The position numbers and the translations under genes are program-made. From Apis mellifera (Eukaryota > Arthropoda > Insecta > Hymenoptera > Apidae), in the NCBI RefSeq assembly GCF_003254395.2, contig NC_037640.1, positions 13,346,289 to 13,410,288 on the forward strand: a stretch of DNA of 64,000 nucleotides, written 5' to 3'. Every line of letters begins with the position of its first letter. Position 1 is the first letter of the stretch. Below the pieces are notes generated by a model. It did no database searches and was not told the origin of the DNA. It saw only the letters and a program-made list of their open reading frames with translations. Shown here piece by piece: positions 48,443 to 62,290 of this stretch.

Positions 48443-49520
48443 AATGATCGGCAGGACCTATTCCTTCGCTGGCGGTTATTTTGATATTTAGATCCACAAT
48501 AAGAATATAGATTCACCTTGTCACAACAATATTTTTTTTTATGTTTTCTTTATCACAGTAAAAACACAATCACATTTCCCGCGTAACGTTGGGTGGGACA
48601 CATGATCAACGTGGAACTTCGCATAATATATGCATTCTTGAGAGAAGATGAGAACCGAAGTCAGAACACACACGAATACTCAAAGCATTCAACGATTACC
48701 TTACGACACCCAGTTCTGGTTTGCCGTTCGTTCCACCCGGTGTTCTCTCTATCCTTGTCTTATCTTTTGCTACCACGACCATATCTCTCGCTCTCCCATG
48801 CGTCTCACATGTGTATAGCTATCTTTCTTCCTCTAAGTTTCTTACACGTCCCTTTTCACTTCAGTTACCACGTCTTTCGCACTGTTTATTTTTACGATCA
48901 GTTCACTACCAGGTCGTCTGTCATCTATCATATTTGTAACTTGTCTCCGTATATAGACGTAAACTTACGATGGCATACTTGTTTTTGATTACACTCTTAT
49001 TTAGCAACATATTTTTACTATATATTTCTATTATAAATATCCATTCAATTCTTGATTAACGGATATTGTTGCAATATTGTCAATATCAATTAAACTATTT
49101 CTTTTTTGATGATTAATAATACAAAAGATTTTTTAAAAGAAATTGTAAATATGTTAATTACGCTTTAAAAAAGTTATCCACATAATAATATAAAATTTTT
49201 CTAATCACATTACTTAGATAAATATAGCCAGTTTTTATTTTTAATATTAAAAATAGAGAAATATAAATATATATATATATATATATTTTATAGTTTTTAA
49301 AATATTTTTTGTTACATTAGAGAAAATTAGAAAATTAATTTGTAAGTAAAGTTAATACTAATGCATATTATAATAATTATTATTTCATTATTATTTCAAT
49401 GATATAAGAATACATTAATATATATAAATAAAACGTGTATAACTTTTATAAAAGCAAATATATATAGTTAAAATTTACTTAATTAATGATATATTATACT
49501 TTACATTATGTACAATTTTA
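48443..49520. other. Region between the far-distal exon and Prp31
   Basis: 48443-49000 is less AT-rich and should hold the leader and promoter of the 48442 ATG. The remainder is AT-rich and should include the Prp31 3' UTR. An open frame at 48593-48988 on the plus strand looks random. Confidence 0.5.
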
Positions 49521-51711
49521 TCATGTCTTTTTCACTTTTAAAAATCCAGCTGTATTTGAAAAATATTTAGCATTAGCTTCATTTACTTTCTTTTCTGCTG
49601 CTTGTGGATTTACAATTTCTAAGCCCTATAAGATAAGAAAAGAGAAAATAAGAACATAAATATGTATTTCATTTAATATGAAAAATTATTTTATTAATTA
49701 ATTGCGGAAATTTATTATATTATAATTAATTTTTGTTACCTGTAATGGAGTAAATGCAACACTTGATGCTGTACCGGAAACTTGTTTCTTAACTGTTGTA
49801 CTACCACCCCATTGTTGTTGTTTTTGCAAATTTTTTTGAAGTGTTTTTGATATTCGTACTTTTGTTTTTTCATCAATTTGTGGTAATCGGATACGACCAG
49901 TTCCTGCTTTGCCAATTGTTCCTCGTGAATAACCAAGATCTTCTTGATAGGCATCATTTTCAATCTATAAAATCAATAGAATCTCGATAAATATCATATA
50001 TATAAACATAAAATGCGATTGATAAAAAAATTAAAGTGCTTACATCGGCAAAATTCATTCTATTTGCATGTTTTCTAAATTCAGTAATAGCATAACGTTC
50101 TTTCATTTTTCTTACACGTTTACCACCACGTTTCTTACGTCCGGGATCGATAGGTTTTGGTAAAGGTTTCACAAATTTTACAGGAGGTGGTTCTTGAAGC
50201 TTATCAAGTTTTTTCTCAATCTCTTCGCGGAACATTTGACCGATATGGCCGTCTGTACTTTCATGACACGCATCAACTCGAGCAGCTAGCATACTTTTCG
50301 CTGCTACAAGTCTTGCCGCCTTTCTTCGTAAATCCTAAAAAAATAAATACAATAAAAAATATCTGGAAAACGAATGTTTAATAAATAGTTTATTATTATC
50401 TTTAATATCGATTTACTGGTGGTGTTTCTTGTACGATGTCAGAATAGTATATAAATCCAGTATGAGGAAGAGTTGCTACTTGAGAAAATCCAGATAATGT
50501 GGTTTTTTGAGATCCCAAAACTAGAACATTGCAAGCTGGCATTTTTGAAAGTTTCGTTAATCCTCCTGCAACACCTAAAATAAAAGATAATATATTAATA
50601 CAAATTTAATGCAATTTTTCACTATTGAAAAAAGTATATTTATTCAATAATATAATACCCATAATTTTTGCTGCTGTAGATGCACCCACTATTATTGAAA
50701 GATTTGGTGCAATAAATGCCATTCTACTTTCGACATATTCAAATATTTTTAATTTGCAATTATTCAATTCTACTGCCATATCACAAGCTTCACAAATAGC
50801 CTCTTTTTCTTCTTCTGTTAATAATTGTCTAAAATAAAATAATTTTGTAATTTAAATCATTGAAAACTTTCATTCAATTACATATATCTTTAAATTTATC
50901 ACACTCCTATAATATAAATCTTACCCTTGTGTTGTTGAAGCAGTAACTGAAACAACCATAATTGTTGCTTGAGTAAGAAATTGTTGTAATGTTTCATTAT
51001 TCTTTGCTCTATCTAAATCATTTCCCAGTTCTCTAACTGTCATTACATATTCCAATGGACCAACAACTAAAGATTCCAATTCTGGAAATCTTTTAGAATA
51101 CTTATCTCTTGTAAATCGATGTATAGTAGCTAAAAAATATAAATTATATATATATTATATTAAATAATCATTAAGAAATTGCTTTTATTATACCTATTTC
51201 ATCGTCAATATCTACAGCCATATTATTAGCTTCAACAATAAGTTGATATTCTGGATCGGACTCAACAGGTCCAATGATATCTGCCGATTTTCTAGGAATT
51301 TTGCTGTACTTTTCTATTTGAGACATTACTTTTTGTAATTGAATAGAATCACGAAGTTTTGCCAATTCTCTTACAGACGCTACTTTTATTTCTGCAAATA
51401 AATTAAAAAATAATAAAATAAAATAAAATAATAAAATATTTAACTATTTTTATTATTATAGTATAATATATATATATATATTATTATATATTATACTATT
51501 ATTATTAATTAACTATATTATTATATTATTATAGAAAATAATAAATAACTATATTATTGTAAAATATATTGTATAATATTATTGAAAGAGGTTAACCTTC
51601 TTCGATAGTTTTAGAAACAGAAGTCGGAATAAAATCCGGTTCTGGTTCTTCTGCAATACGATCGCTATCATTTTCTTCAAGATCTGCTAATAATTCATCT
51701 GCTAATGACAT
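49521..51711 (-). CDS. Prp31: U4/U6 snRNP splicing factor Prp31
   Basis: Bridges U4 snRNA-15.5K and U6/U5 particles; needed to form the U4/U6.U5 tri-snRNP in the nucleus. Eight coding exons: 51597-51711, 51194-51391, 50925-51129, 50659-50828, 50417-50574, 50044-50334, 49740-49964 and 49521-49625. They sum to 1467 nt, 488 residues (human about 499). Seen in order: acidic N-terminus (MSLADELLADLEEND); NOSIC-type region (about 95-150); Nop domain including YVESRMAFIAPNLS (about 204-217), VGASTAAKIMG (220-230) and GGLTKLSKMPACN (233-245); basic nuclear-localisation stretch RKKRGGKRVRKMKER (about 348-362). The Prp31 C-terminal domain carries ANRMNF, EDLGYSRGT and SGTASSVAFTPLQGLEIVNP. Every motif expected of the family is present and all exon phases fit. 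It is divergent from the G-alpha gene, 2.3 kb apart. Confidence 0.97.
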
Positions 51712-54001
51712 ATTTGTTTCATAAACATTTACTTAAAGTTTAAAATAAATATATTTTTTTATATGTTCTGTTTAATAACTTTGATTATTTACTATTACGC
51801 CATCTACATATGACAACAGTTTGAATATATTTGCAGAATATATATATATATATATATTTGATGCGTTTTCAAATTATAGACAAGAAGTCAAGATACAGTG
51901 TCTCGCATATATTGTAAAGTCGAAAATGATACTTATATTTTTTAAAGATTAAAAGAAGGTTAAAAATATATTTAATTAGAATTCCATATTTTAGTTATAA
52001 TCATATGAGCAATTAGAAAAGTGGGAGAAGAATGGGAATAGGATAAAAATTATTAGTGCCATTTTAGATGTCATCAAAGAAATTTTCAAAATTTTCAAAA
52101 AATGAAACTGATTTACTATTTTTATTCTATATCTATTCTTTTTCCAGGATAAAGATAGAATAAAAAAATTTTAATCCGCACTCCAGAATATTGCAAATGA
52201 AATATATAAAGAAAAGACAAAAATAGTAAGAAAATAGAATAAGAATTGATTACCAACGCCATCTTTTGAGACATTTTTCGTAGCAAAGACATCTTAAAAA
52301 GCAATAGAGTAAGAATTCAAGATCAATATCATCTTTTGAATGTTTTGAAAAAGATATTTTTGTTGGAAAAATTAATTCTAATTCTATTTCTATCTTTGTT
52401 CTATTATTTTAAATCTTTTTTATGTATTTCATTTACGGTATTTTGAAGATGGCGCTGATTTCAATATTTTTATTTTATCTTCATTCTTTTCCATTTGTTT
52501 TTCTTATCTATATTTATTCTACAAAATTTATTTTCTTAAAAAATTTTAATATCCGATTAACAATCGAAAAGATTAAAGATAAAAAAATAAAAATAATAAA
52601 TAAATACTTGCAATTTCCATATAGTTTTAATTGATTTTAATCATAATTTTTAATTCATTGATAATTCATATATATATGAATTTATTATTCTTAGTGGTTA
52701 AAAGATGAATATAATATGAATATAATTTAAAATTTGTTGACTTTATTAATTTTGTGATTTTAAATTAAATATAATTTTTATATTTACTAAGTCGTAAAGG
52801 GCATACCAAATACTCTGATTTTTCGCACGATCGGTATTTCAGAACATAGGACACAAAGTCTCGTTAAATATTAAATCTATTCTATACCTTATCTATGCTC
52901 AAACATAAATTGCTGGGATTGGTTAGTAGTTTATCGATATTTATCGTATTCATCAATCTACCACCTATTATCATTTCTATTATATTATTGAGAAACCGGC
53001 TTATAGTAATCGAAGATAAAACTTAGTAATACAAGGTAAAAAGATTTGTCAACTGACAATAGTAAGGACAAATGAAAAAATGAGTACTTTCTTGCCCATC
53101 ACATAACCAAAACTGTGTAATCCTTGACGCACGATGTTCAAGAGGAATCGTCATCGTAGTGCATTACAGTATCGACAAGAATAAAGAAAAAAAGAAAAGC
53201 CTTCCGACGAATGACAGCGCGCAAAACCGATCACGCGGTCGAACCGGGAGGTGTGCTTTCGGTCGGTGTCAGAAACCGTGTGTGTACCGTATATATGTAT
53301 GTGTGAGGCAGTATCTCTCTCTCACAACAAATATGTCGTGGTGGGGAGTACATTTTCCCGTTCGCTGTTTCGCATATTTCTTCCCCCGCATTATTATTAT
53401 GTAGTTTGGCATAGGTGAACCCTTGCACATTTGTCTTGATATTAAAGAATACAAGTGTGTGTATATGGTGATATAATTATTAATAAAAAAAGAAAGTTTA
53501 TATGAAAGGTGACAAGGGTCGCCTCGTAGTCAAGAATAAAGCGCGATGAGAATGATACGCCAGTTAGCTCTTTTACTCGGTAATTAGAACGATTATTTAA
53601 TCATGTTCAATCCGCAAGGAACCAGAGACGATCGTAGGCAGCCAGCGGCGTGAGTCTCGCGATTAACGGTAGGTGTGGAGTATCGTGTGGAGTTGAACAA
53701 CGAGGTGTATTGACGTTGATTTGGTGGTTGCGTTCCCCGGCTACGCCTAGGTGAAAAATGCGGTTCTGAATCGCGACGTGCGCCGATCCCGTGCAATTAC
53801 GAACAGGTTGTTCACGGGTGGCTCGTTTAATACGCACATTACATTACGATACTTCTTCCCGAATACAGACTCGTGTACGGGTCTGCGTCTTGCGTGTGTA
53901 TGTGTGGTGTTTGGACAATCAAGGATATATTCCTTCGGAAGGACAGCCTGACACGGAAGAAACGCCGGAAGGAAGGAAGAGGAGGGTAGCAGGGTAGCAA
54001 G
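51712..54001. promoter_or_regulatory. Divergent upstream region of Prp31 and the G-alpha-12/13 gene
   Basis: The Prp31 side (51.7-53.1 kb) is AT-rich, with a TA run near 51838-51857. The G-alpha side (53.1-54.0 kb) turns GC- and CpG-richer and probably carries that gene's 5' UTR and promoter. Several overlapping open frames at 53.2-54.0 kb are likely leader sequence, not genes. Confidence 0.5.
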
Positions 54002-56185
54002 ATGGCGGGATCCTTAACGTGGTCGTGTACTTGTTGCCTACGGTTCAAGTTCAGCCCCGAGGAGATTGAGCAGCGTTACAAAAGTCAAGAAATCGATCGA
54101 ATGCTGGAGAAGGATCGTCAAACTTTTCGACGACAAGTTAAGCTGCTACTCCTCGGGGCAGGCGAGAGCGGAAAATCAACATTCCTCAAACAGATGCGAA
54201 TTATTCACGGAATTAAATTCGAGGTAAGACATTCTTGATTTCGATACAAGACAATTTCGTTTCCAGGTTCATTTTTCCTAAAATGTCAGATTGTATATTT
54301 TCATTCGTTTCTTTAACCTTTTTGCATTGGATCATGTATAATTTATTTATAAAAAAAACAAAATTTCTAAGTTTCTTTCAATGTTATTATAGTTATTTAA
54401 ATATCTATAATTATTAAATATTACTTGTTAAAATATATAATTTAGATATAGAATATGAGAAATTAAATTTAAAATAAAAATAAATATTATTTATATTTTC
54501 CTTTAAAATCTATTTATTGACTGTGAAGATTTAGTTACTTTGTATTATTCATGTTTTCATTAATAAAGACATCTAATAATATTCCTGTTTATTTATTTAT
54601 ATTATTCAATAATTATAAATTTATTTACAGATATTATTAAAATATAATTTATTAAATTTAATAATGAAAATAATTTGAAAGAAATATTTATTAAGACTAT
54701 TAAGTTTCATATCATTTTGTTTATTTTATTATTTATAACAATTGTAATCATTGAATCTAATTATTATTATAGTGTATGAAATGAAAATAATTATTTATAA
54801 AAGATAGGTTTGAAATATAATCTTTTTTAGATTATTTTTCATGCTTTTGAATGAATAATAAATACAAACAAAAAATTTATTTAAATTTAATATTTATTAT
54901 AATCATTTGTTTCAGCCTGAATTAATTAAGGAATATCAACATGTAATTTATCAAAATATAATTAAAGGAATGAAGGTATTAGTAGATGCTCGTGATAAAT
55001 TAAATATTCCTTGGGAAAATGCTAAAAATTATGATATTGGTTATCAATTATTGAAATTTGAAAATACTATGGTATTGGATGCTAGATTATTTCTCCATTA
55101 TGTACCAGCTTTACAAAGTTTGTGGAAAGATGCATCAATCAAGAAAGCTTTTGATAGGAGAAGAGAATTTCAATTAGTAAGATATATTTTTCTAATCAAT
55201 ATGTTTTTATGTCATGATAATAGTTATTTTAATATTTATTACGATATGTAATAATAAAATATATAAATTTAAATTCATTAAATAAAAAATGATGAAATTA
55301 TAAAAAATTTACTTTTATATTTTATTATATTATTTATTATTATAAAGAGAATCTTTTTTTTACAGAGTGATTCAGTTCAATATTTCTTGGATAATCTTGA
55401 CAGAATTGCAAGAGTGGTAATATTATTTAATCTTATTATTTAACTTTTTTTTTAAATTTATTAAATTATTATTTTATAATGATAGTTTATTTATTATAAA
55501 TATTGATAATTTTTTGTAGGATTATGTACCTACCCATCAAGATATTTTACATTGTAGAAAAGCTACTAAAGGAATTTCAGAATTTGTCATACAAATTAAT
55601 AATATTCCATTTCTGTTTGTTGATGTTGGAGGACAACGATCTCAAAGACAGAAGTGGTATCAATGTTTTGATTGTGTAACTTCTATACTTTTCCTTGTTT
55701 CATCATCTGAATTTGATCAAGTGTTGTTAGAAGATAGGTATGTTTAATTGAAATATATAATTTATTAGAGAATGAGAATGATAAGAAAATCAAATCATTA
55801 TATAATATATATTTATTAATGTTATAGAAGAACTAATCGACTGGAAGAATCAAGAAATATATTTGATACAATAGTAAACAATATGATATTTTGTGGAGTA
55901 TCTATCATTTTATTTTTAAATAAAACTGATTTGTTAGACAAAAAAGTAAGATCACCTGATACAAATGTTCGTTGGTACTTTCCACAATTCACAGGAGATT
56001 CACATTCCATGAAGGATGTGCAGAATTTTATACTTGAAATGTTTATATCAGTTAAAAGGGATCCAAGAAAACCACTTTTTCACCACTTTACCACTGCTGT
56101 AGATACAGAAAACATAAAAGTTGTATTTAATGCTGTTAAAGACACAATTTTACATAGAAATTTGGAATCATTAATGCTCCAATAA
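54002..56185 (+). CDS. cta: G-protein alpha subunit of the G12/13 class (concertina type)
   Basis: Heterotrimeric G-protein alpha subunit that in flies (concertina) drives RhoGEF2-Rho1 actomyosin constriction during gastrulation. Five coding exons: 54002-54223, 54916-55176, 55366-55416, 55520-55737 and 55828-56185. They sum to 1110 nt, 369 residues. The P-loop GAGESGKST is at 52-60. Switch I CRKATKGIS has its Arg at 191 and Thr at 194. Switch II DVGGQRSQRQKW is at 213-224 with catalytic Gln 217. The base-binding motif NKTD is at 282-285. The last motif reads TTA (339-341) instead of the TCA of most classes, as is usual for G12/13. The C-terminus LMLQ is the G12/13 signature. Cysteines at 9, 11 and 12 are likely palmitoylation sites; there is no N-terminal myristoylation glycine at position 2. 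The class assignment rests on SRQ-type switch II, VSSSEFDQVL and LMLQ. Confidence 0.95.
54224..54915 (+). other. Intron 1 of the G-alpha-12/13 gene
   Basis: Donor GAG|GTAAGA, acceptor TGTTTCAG|CCT, phase 0. AT-rich, nothing else recognised. Confidence 0.85.
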
Positions 56186-56504
56186 TGATAAATGTATATA
56201 AAAAAAGTGAAATGACTTTTGATTCAAAGATATACATTCAACATTTAGTGTTTGATACATAGTGAAGTGAAATTGTAATCAAAGAAGTATTAAAGTGTCG
56301 ATTACGAAAGAATATTCTGGTAAGACAAGTAAGACAATATATACTATATATATATATTGTATTAATGTAAATCTTATAGTTATCTCCGTTTATAACGGCA
56401 AATTAAACAGTTTCGTATAGTTTCGTAATAGTTTTATACAACAGGAAAAGTAAAAACTGCCTAATGAAAACATGTATCGAAAATTTTTTAATGTTCTATA
56501 CATT

Positions 56505-56535
<31 letters not shown>

Positions 56536-59500
56536 CATATAAATATTGATAATATATTTCCATCTTTTTGATGAATATTAAATTACTAAAGGGTTGTAAG
56601 AAGACTATTATATACAATTTATTGTACATAGTATCTTGTATTCTATACATTGTCGATAATAATGGTTTTACATGTTTGTATAAAAAAAGATCAGTTTGCT
56701 AATAGTTTAGCTAAGATTTTTCTATTTTGTACAGATATTTAATCCAGTGCTTCTTTTTTATATTAAATCATATAATACTAATACTGGTTAAATAACCAGT
56801 ATTTATAAACATAAAAATAATTTATTATATACTTAGGATTAATTATTAATTAATTATTAATTAATCTATCTTTGAAAATATATCTTTGTTAACACTGAAC
56901 ATTAATAACAAGAAAACCAAATACTAGATCCAAGCCATATAAACCAAATGAAACTAACCAGTTTGTGTTCAAATTACTGTTTGCAAAATTTGTTAATATT
57001 TTTATATATTTTTTTTTCTTAATTTGATTAAAAAATTATATACAGTATTCTAACATTTCAATAATTTTTTGTACTTTTATATTTTTGATTTTTTATCTTG
57101 TATTTTCTGAAATTAAAGTTTTGTTCTGTTATCATAAATTGAGGGAAAAAAACAAAGAGCAATCATATAAATTAATATAGTTCTATTCGTTCATTACATT
57201 TTTGTATAAATTTTTCAATTTGTATTGTAAACTTTCAGTATTTTCTATAATAAATTGTGTACAAATTTTACACAAAAAAATCATAATAATTGATGTTTTA
57301 GTTCTCGTTGAATAACTAAGCAATATTTTGTTCTCTTCTTCTTTGGTTCTAATAATGATGATAATCAATATTTTCTTTTCAAGAAAAAATTATTCTAATC
57401 AGTATTATTTTTCATGTATAAAGATTGAAATAAAATTGATTTTTTAATTGGATGACAAATTTCAAGAATTATGTTTAATAAGTTTATAAACATATGGCTT
57501 AATACCATATCATTTTTTTTTTTTTTTTGTAAAAAACAAATACTTGTTTCTATATATTTTATAAATTATGTGACATTGTATTAGCATTATTTAAAATAAT
57601 TAGAAAAAAATAATTAAACCAAAAATGAAGATAAACAATTGATTAAAATGTTTCTTTATAAAAATTAGGTAATTAAAATATTTCTAATAATAGAGAATAA
57701 CTTTTTCAATTGGAAAAATAATTACAAGCAGTACTATAACCAAGGATTTTATGTAATAATTATTATAGTGAAACCAAAGAGTTTTAAAACTAATTAATGT
57801 CTATATAATTTATTTCCACTAGTTTAATAACATCTAACTTTATATATCCATTTTTAAAAACATACATATATATATGTATACAATTATTTCATATTTTTCT
57901 TTTATTACATAAAATCTTTGTTTTGATCATGTTTTATAAAAAAAAAAAAAACTGGAAGTTCAAGATATTAAGAAGATTACATTATGAATCATTTATTTCT
58001 GAAATTAATGAAATCGAAATTAATATTTTGTTATGTTTGTATATATATAAAAAAAAAAAAAAGAAAGAATTTAAATATAATATAGCAATATAAATTATTA
58101 AGAAATGAAATTATTGTACAATTTGTATTATGCGAAGTTAATGTAAAATTTGATTGGTATATTTTCGTAACTGACAATTTTACATTCCTATAAAGATAAT
58201 CAGGTTTTTTTAATTAATATTAGAGTATTTTTAAATTATATTACATTTTTATAATATAGAAATATAATTATCGCTCGATTACAAAAGAGCATTGTTTTAA
58301 CAAATTTAAAATATGGTTTTATACAGTTTAAATGTCTGTATGTAGAACTTATCGATTGATATTCATTGAGAGCAATTATTTATAGAAATATTTTATAGAA
58401 GAATATACTCTTGATACTTCATCAATTAAAAATTTATCTGTGAATCTGTATAATTATAATATATAAAATTTTATAGAAAATTTTCATGATACTTGAACTT
58501 CTCACAATATATACAATGATATACATTTAATTAAATAATAAAAACTTCGATATATTTCTTTATAAATTTATTTGAAATATAAAAAAAATATTAATGACAA
58601 ATTTTGTATTTTACATCAATTATTTTGCATTTATGTATCATGCAAGTTTTCTTCTAAATTGTTGTATAGTAATAAAAAAAAAAATGACAAAATACCGCGA
58701 ATTATACATGTGACATGTTTAATAAAACATAATGCGGACTGAGAAAAATATAATAATTAACTTTGTGATAGAATTTCTTATGAACTAAATAGAAAATGAT
58801 TTTTATAATATTAGAAATGCAGAGATATTATTTTAATCTATTCAAATGAATTAATTTTATATATTTCAATTTATATGAAAAAAATGAAATTTACATTTTC
58901 TATAATTTTTATATTGTTAATGATAATACAATAATGTTTTACACATGCGCGCGTGTATAGAACAATCTATTATGATTTGTAATTATACTTACATTAGGTA
59001 CTTTTATATGCATACCTACATTCTCAAATCATGAAAATGCATTGGTATAATAAATAATAATTACAACGACAAGAAATTATACATAGCTTTGTGTGTAGTT
59101 TATTATATCTTTATGAAATTATTTGTTTACATATTTATCTTCTTAATTAAATTATTCATAATATTATTCATAATAATACACAAAAATATTTGCAATCTAA
59201 TGGAAATTATTAAAATGTTCATTATTAGAAATTATGTTCAAAAAAAAAAAATTAGTTAATAGCATTTAATCGCATTTTCAACTATGATAATTTATAAAGA
59301 AATGGTATGCATAAATTCTCATTTTAGATAAAAAATTTATTTGAATAAAAATTGCAGATGTATATCATAAATGTTGATTAAAGTAAACAATTTTTAATAA
59401 ATTGATAAAAACAAATATATATGTTGCAAAATATTTGCCGAGGATATTTAAATACTTTATATACGAAGCGCAATATTTCTGAAAAATTAAAATCTTATTT

Positions 59501-62290
59501 TTACTTTATAATGAACGACAATGGAACTGTTTTATTGTTATTGATAATTACTTGTATATTAAAATTTTATTTGTATTTTTTGTACATGATCTAAAGAATG
59601 TAGATATATTGTGCCTTTTGTATATTGTATATTTGTATATAAACATATTTTACATAAAATATTGTAATAATGTAGTCTATTAATATAAACAATAAATAAA
59701 ACTTCAGAGAATGTTTATTTTATTTAATGAATTTTTCACACTTCGTTATTATTTCTTTTGACATTGTTTAAATTATTTTAATATTTTAGTATTAATAAAA
59801 TTATAATGTTTTTTACAAATAAAAATTTTATGTAGTATTAATTAAGCAAAATGGCACATAAATATGAAAAAAAATTATATCTATATATACATATATGCGT
59901 ATTTATATAATACATTGGTATATTTATTTGTAATATAAATTTTATACAAAGTAAAGCACAATGCACATACCTATTTCATATAACTTATTTAATAAAATGC
60001 ACAGTATTTACATTTTTGCAAAAAAATATATAAGATAAATTTTTCTTATTGCAAATGTTTGAAATTTTCTTTGCAGTTTAGCATAATAAATGATACATTA
60101 TGATATTTATAACACATAAATGTTACACTTATTTAAACATCACATTGGAAATTTACTTATTAATTATACTTCTTTATAATTATTAGATTTAAATTACATT
60201 TCTTTGTAACTATTAGCATACTTCATATATTACAGTAATATTTACATATATTTTTCATTGATAATGTATAATATCAAAAACGTACAAAAGTGAAAATATA
60301 ATTATATATTTTTCAAAAAACTTGAGATATGTAATCACCCAAACGAAGGGGCATAGAAAATTTCTATATAATTTTTACCAAAATTTTGTATCAAATACAT
60401 CGAAATATCAATTCGAAAAATAAATTACATAACTAGTTAGTTTTATATCTATTTTGCTTTTGTATTGCATGGCAATAATATAAAGTGAAAAATCGCTTCT
60501 ACAGTCGAATCAACTATAACGCATTATTAAATATAATTTCATTCGTAGTTAAGAATTTACATTAATATTAACATATAATGATCATAGTAGATTTTCAATA
60601 TTTTAATTTTTAAAAATTTTAATTGAATTAATAAATATATTTTATATATATATATTTTTTATTAATTAAATGTTCAATTTATATTTTTAATTATTCTTAT
60701 GTTATTTAATTGTTTTTTTTTTTATATATCATTATATGAAATTATAAATGCGTTATAGTAAAAACGATTGTATTAAACGATACTAAGTATTTATTTGTAA
60801 TATTGAGCGCATTTTGGGATTTTGGCGGAATGTGACAAGTTGTTTTACTTGTAGATATTATGCATAATAGAATAAAATATTTTCTCAGAATATATATATA
60901 AATATATATAAACCATTATTGTGCGCGCTTGCTACTTATGTTTTTAATGATCAAAGAATTGACCTTCAGACTTTAAGAAAAATATATTGTAATATTTATA
61001 TTCTGGAATTTAAAAAATTTCTAAATGTATTATTTTTCATAATTATCTCAAAATAGTCGTTATTCTTGGAAACTTAATTAAAATTTTTTGGATCTTTTCA
61101 TCCATGGAATGTTATAGTTTAATTGGAAACTATACCTTGCCAAAAATCTTAAAAAATATTCAAAAGTATACTTAAATTTTTTTATATATAAATTTATATT
61201 GACATTATTACTATCATTGAATCTATATCATTTTTTTCTTTTATCTTCTTATTTTCTTAAAAACTCTTTCAAATAAACAGCTAACATATATGAATTAAAT
61301 TGGAATTATAAATATTTCAAATGCACATAACAATCAACAATAATTAATTAAATGGAAACAATTTTTCTTTTTAATTAGTTAGAAATAGTATTTATAAAAA
61401 AACAATGAAAAAATAATCATACAATTTGTGCACACAAACGCATTTCTTAATTTACTATAATATTTTTTAATAAACGTATCTCATAGTTACGTTTACTAAA
61501 TTTGTACAACACAAAGAATACGTATTCAACAAACAGAAGAATATTAATGCATTACTACTGTTTGTTAATAGTGTGAAAACAATTGATATTTTAAATTTAA
61601 TTTGGTTTAGATCTTGATATTATTATATCTTGAATTTATAGCACCGTATAAATGACTTATATGTAAAAATTTAATCCAATTTTCAATATTTGTTTTAAAT
61701 TATCATATCTATATTTCTATCGTGCTACAGTAATATCCTGTTAATATCAATTTGCCATATCTTCTAATTGTTCCTAGAAAGAAAAAAATTTTATAAATAT
61801 ATATTCAAGGCAAACAAAAATATCGCTACTTAAAACGAACAGAAGATAGATCATCATTTCACTAAAAAAATCAGTAAGAGATTTTGTAATTTTTTTTTTT
61901 TTAATATTAACAGGATATTATTGTGTATCTATTATTTATAAATTTGGCTCAATACACGACTCTTTCATTTTTAATAATTTACAGTAATTTATCATCACAT
62001 GAAATTTCCAATTTTTGAATATGAATTATCTTAAATAATTTTTTAAACATTGTGATATATGAACGTTTTTTCGACGTTCAAGTCACATTGTGTTTTAACT
62101 TTAATGTATAAAGTTATAGATATTGAATTAGTAAACAAAAAATATGTTTCTTTCTGAAAGAGTTTTACGTGAGAATATTGCGTACATTAACGCGAAAAAT
62201 GCAGTAAAATTTATTCCTTTAAAAAAAAAATAAATAAATAAACAAAACTGCTTTTCCTTTAAAATAAAAAACACTGAATAGAAACATAAT
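56186..62290. other. Long AT-rich region: 3' UTR of the G-alpha gene and spacer
   Basis: About 6.1 kb with no exon-like open frame on either strand. It must hold the plus-strand G-alpha 3' UTR and the 3' UTR of the minus-strand gene at the right edge. AATAAA words are frequent because of composition. The best-looking one is the doubled AATAAATAAAAC near 59691. TA microsatellites lie near 56505-56522 and 60889-60910. Confidence 0.55.
59690..59700 (+). terminator. Possible distal polyadenylation signal of the G-alpha gene
   Basis: Overlapping AATAAA words followed by a T-rich stretch. If used, the 3' UTR would be about 3.5 kb. Many nearer AATAAA words exist, so this is weak. Confidence 0.25.
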
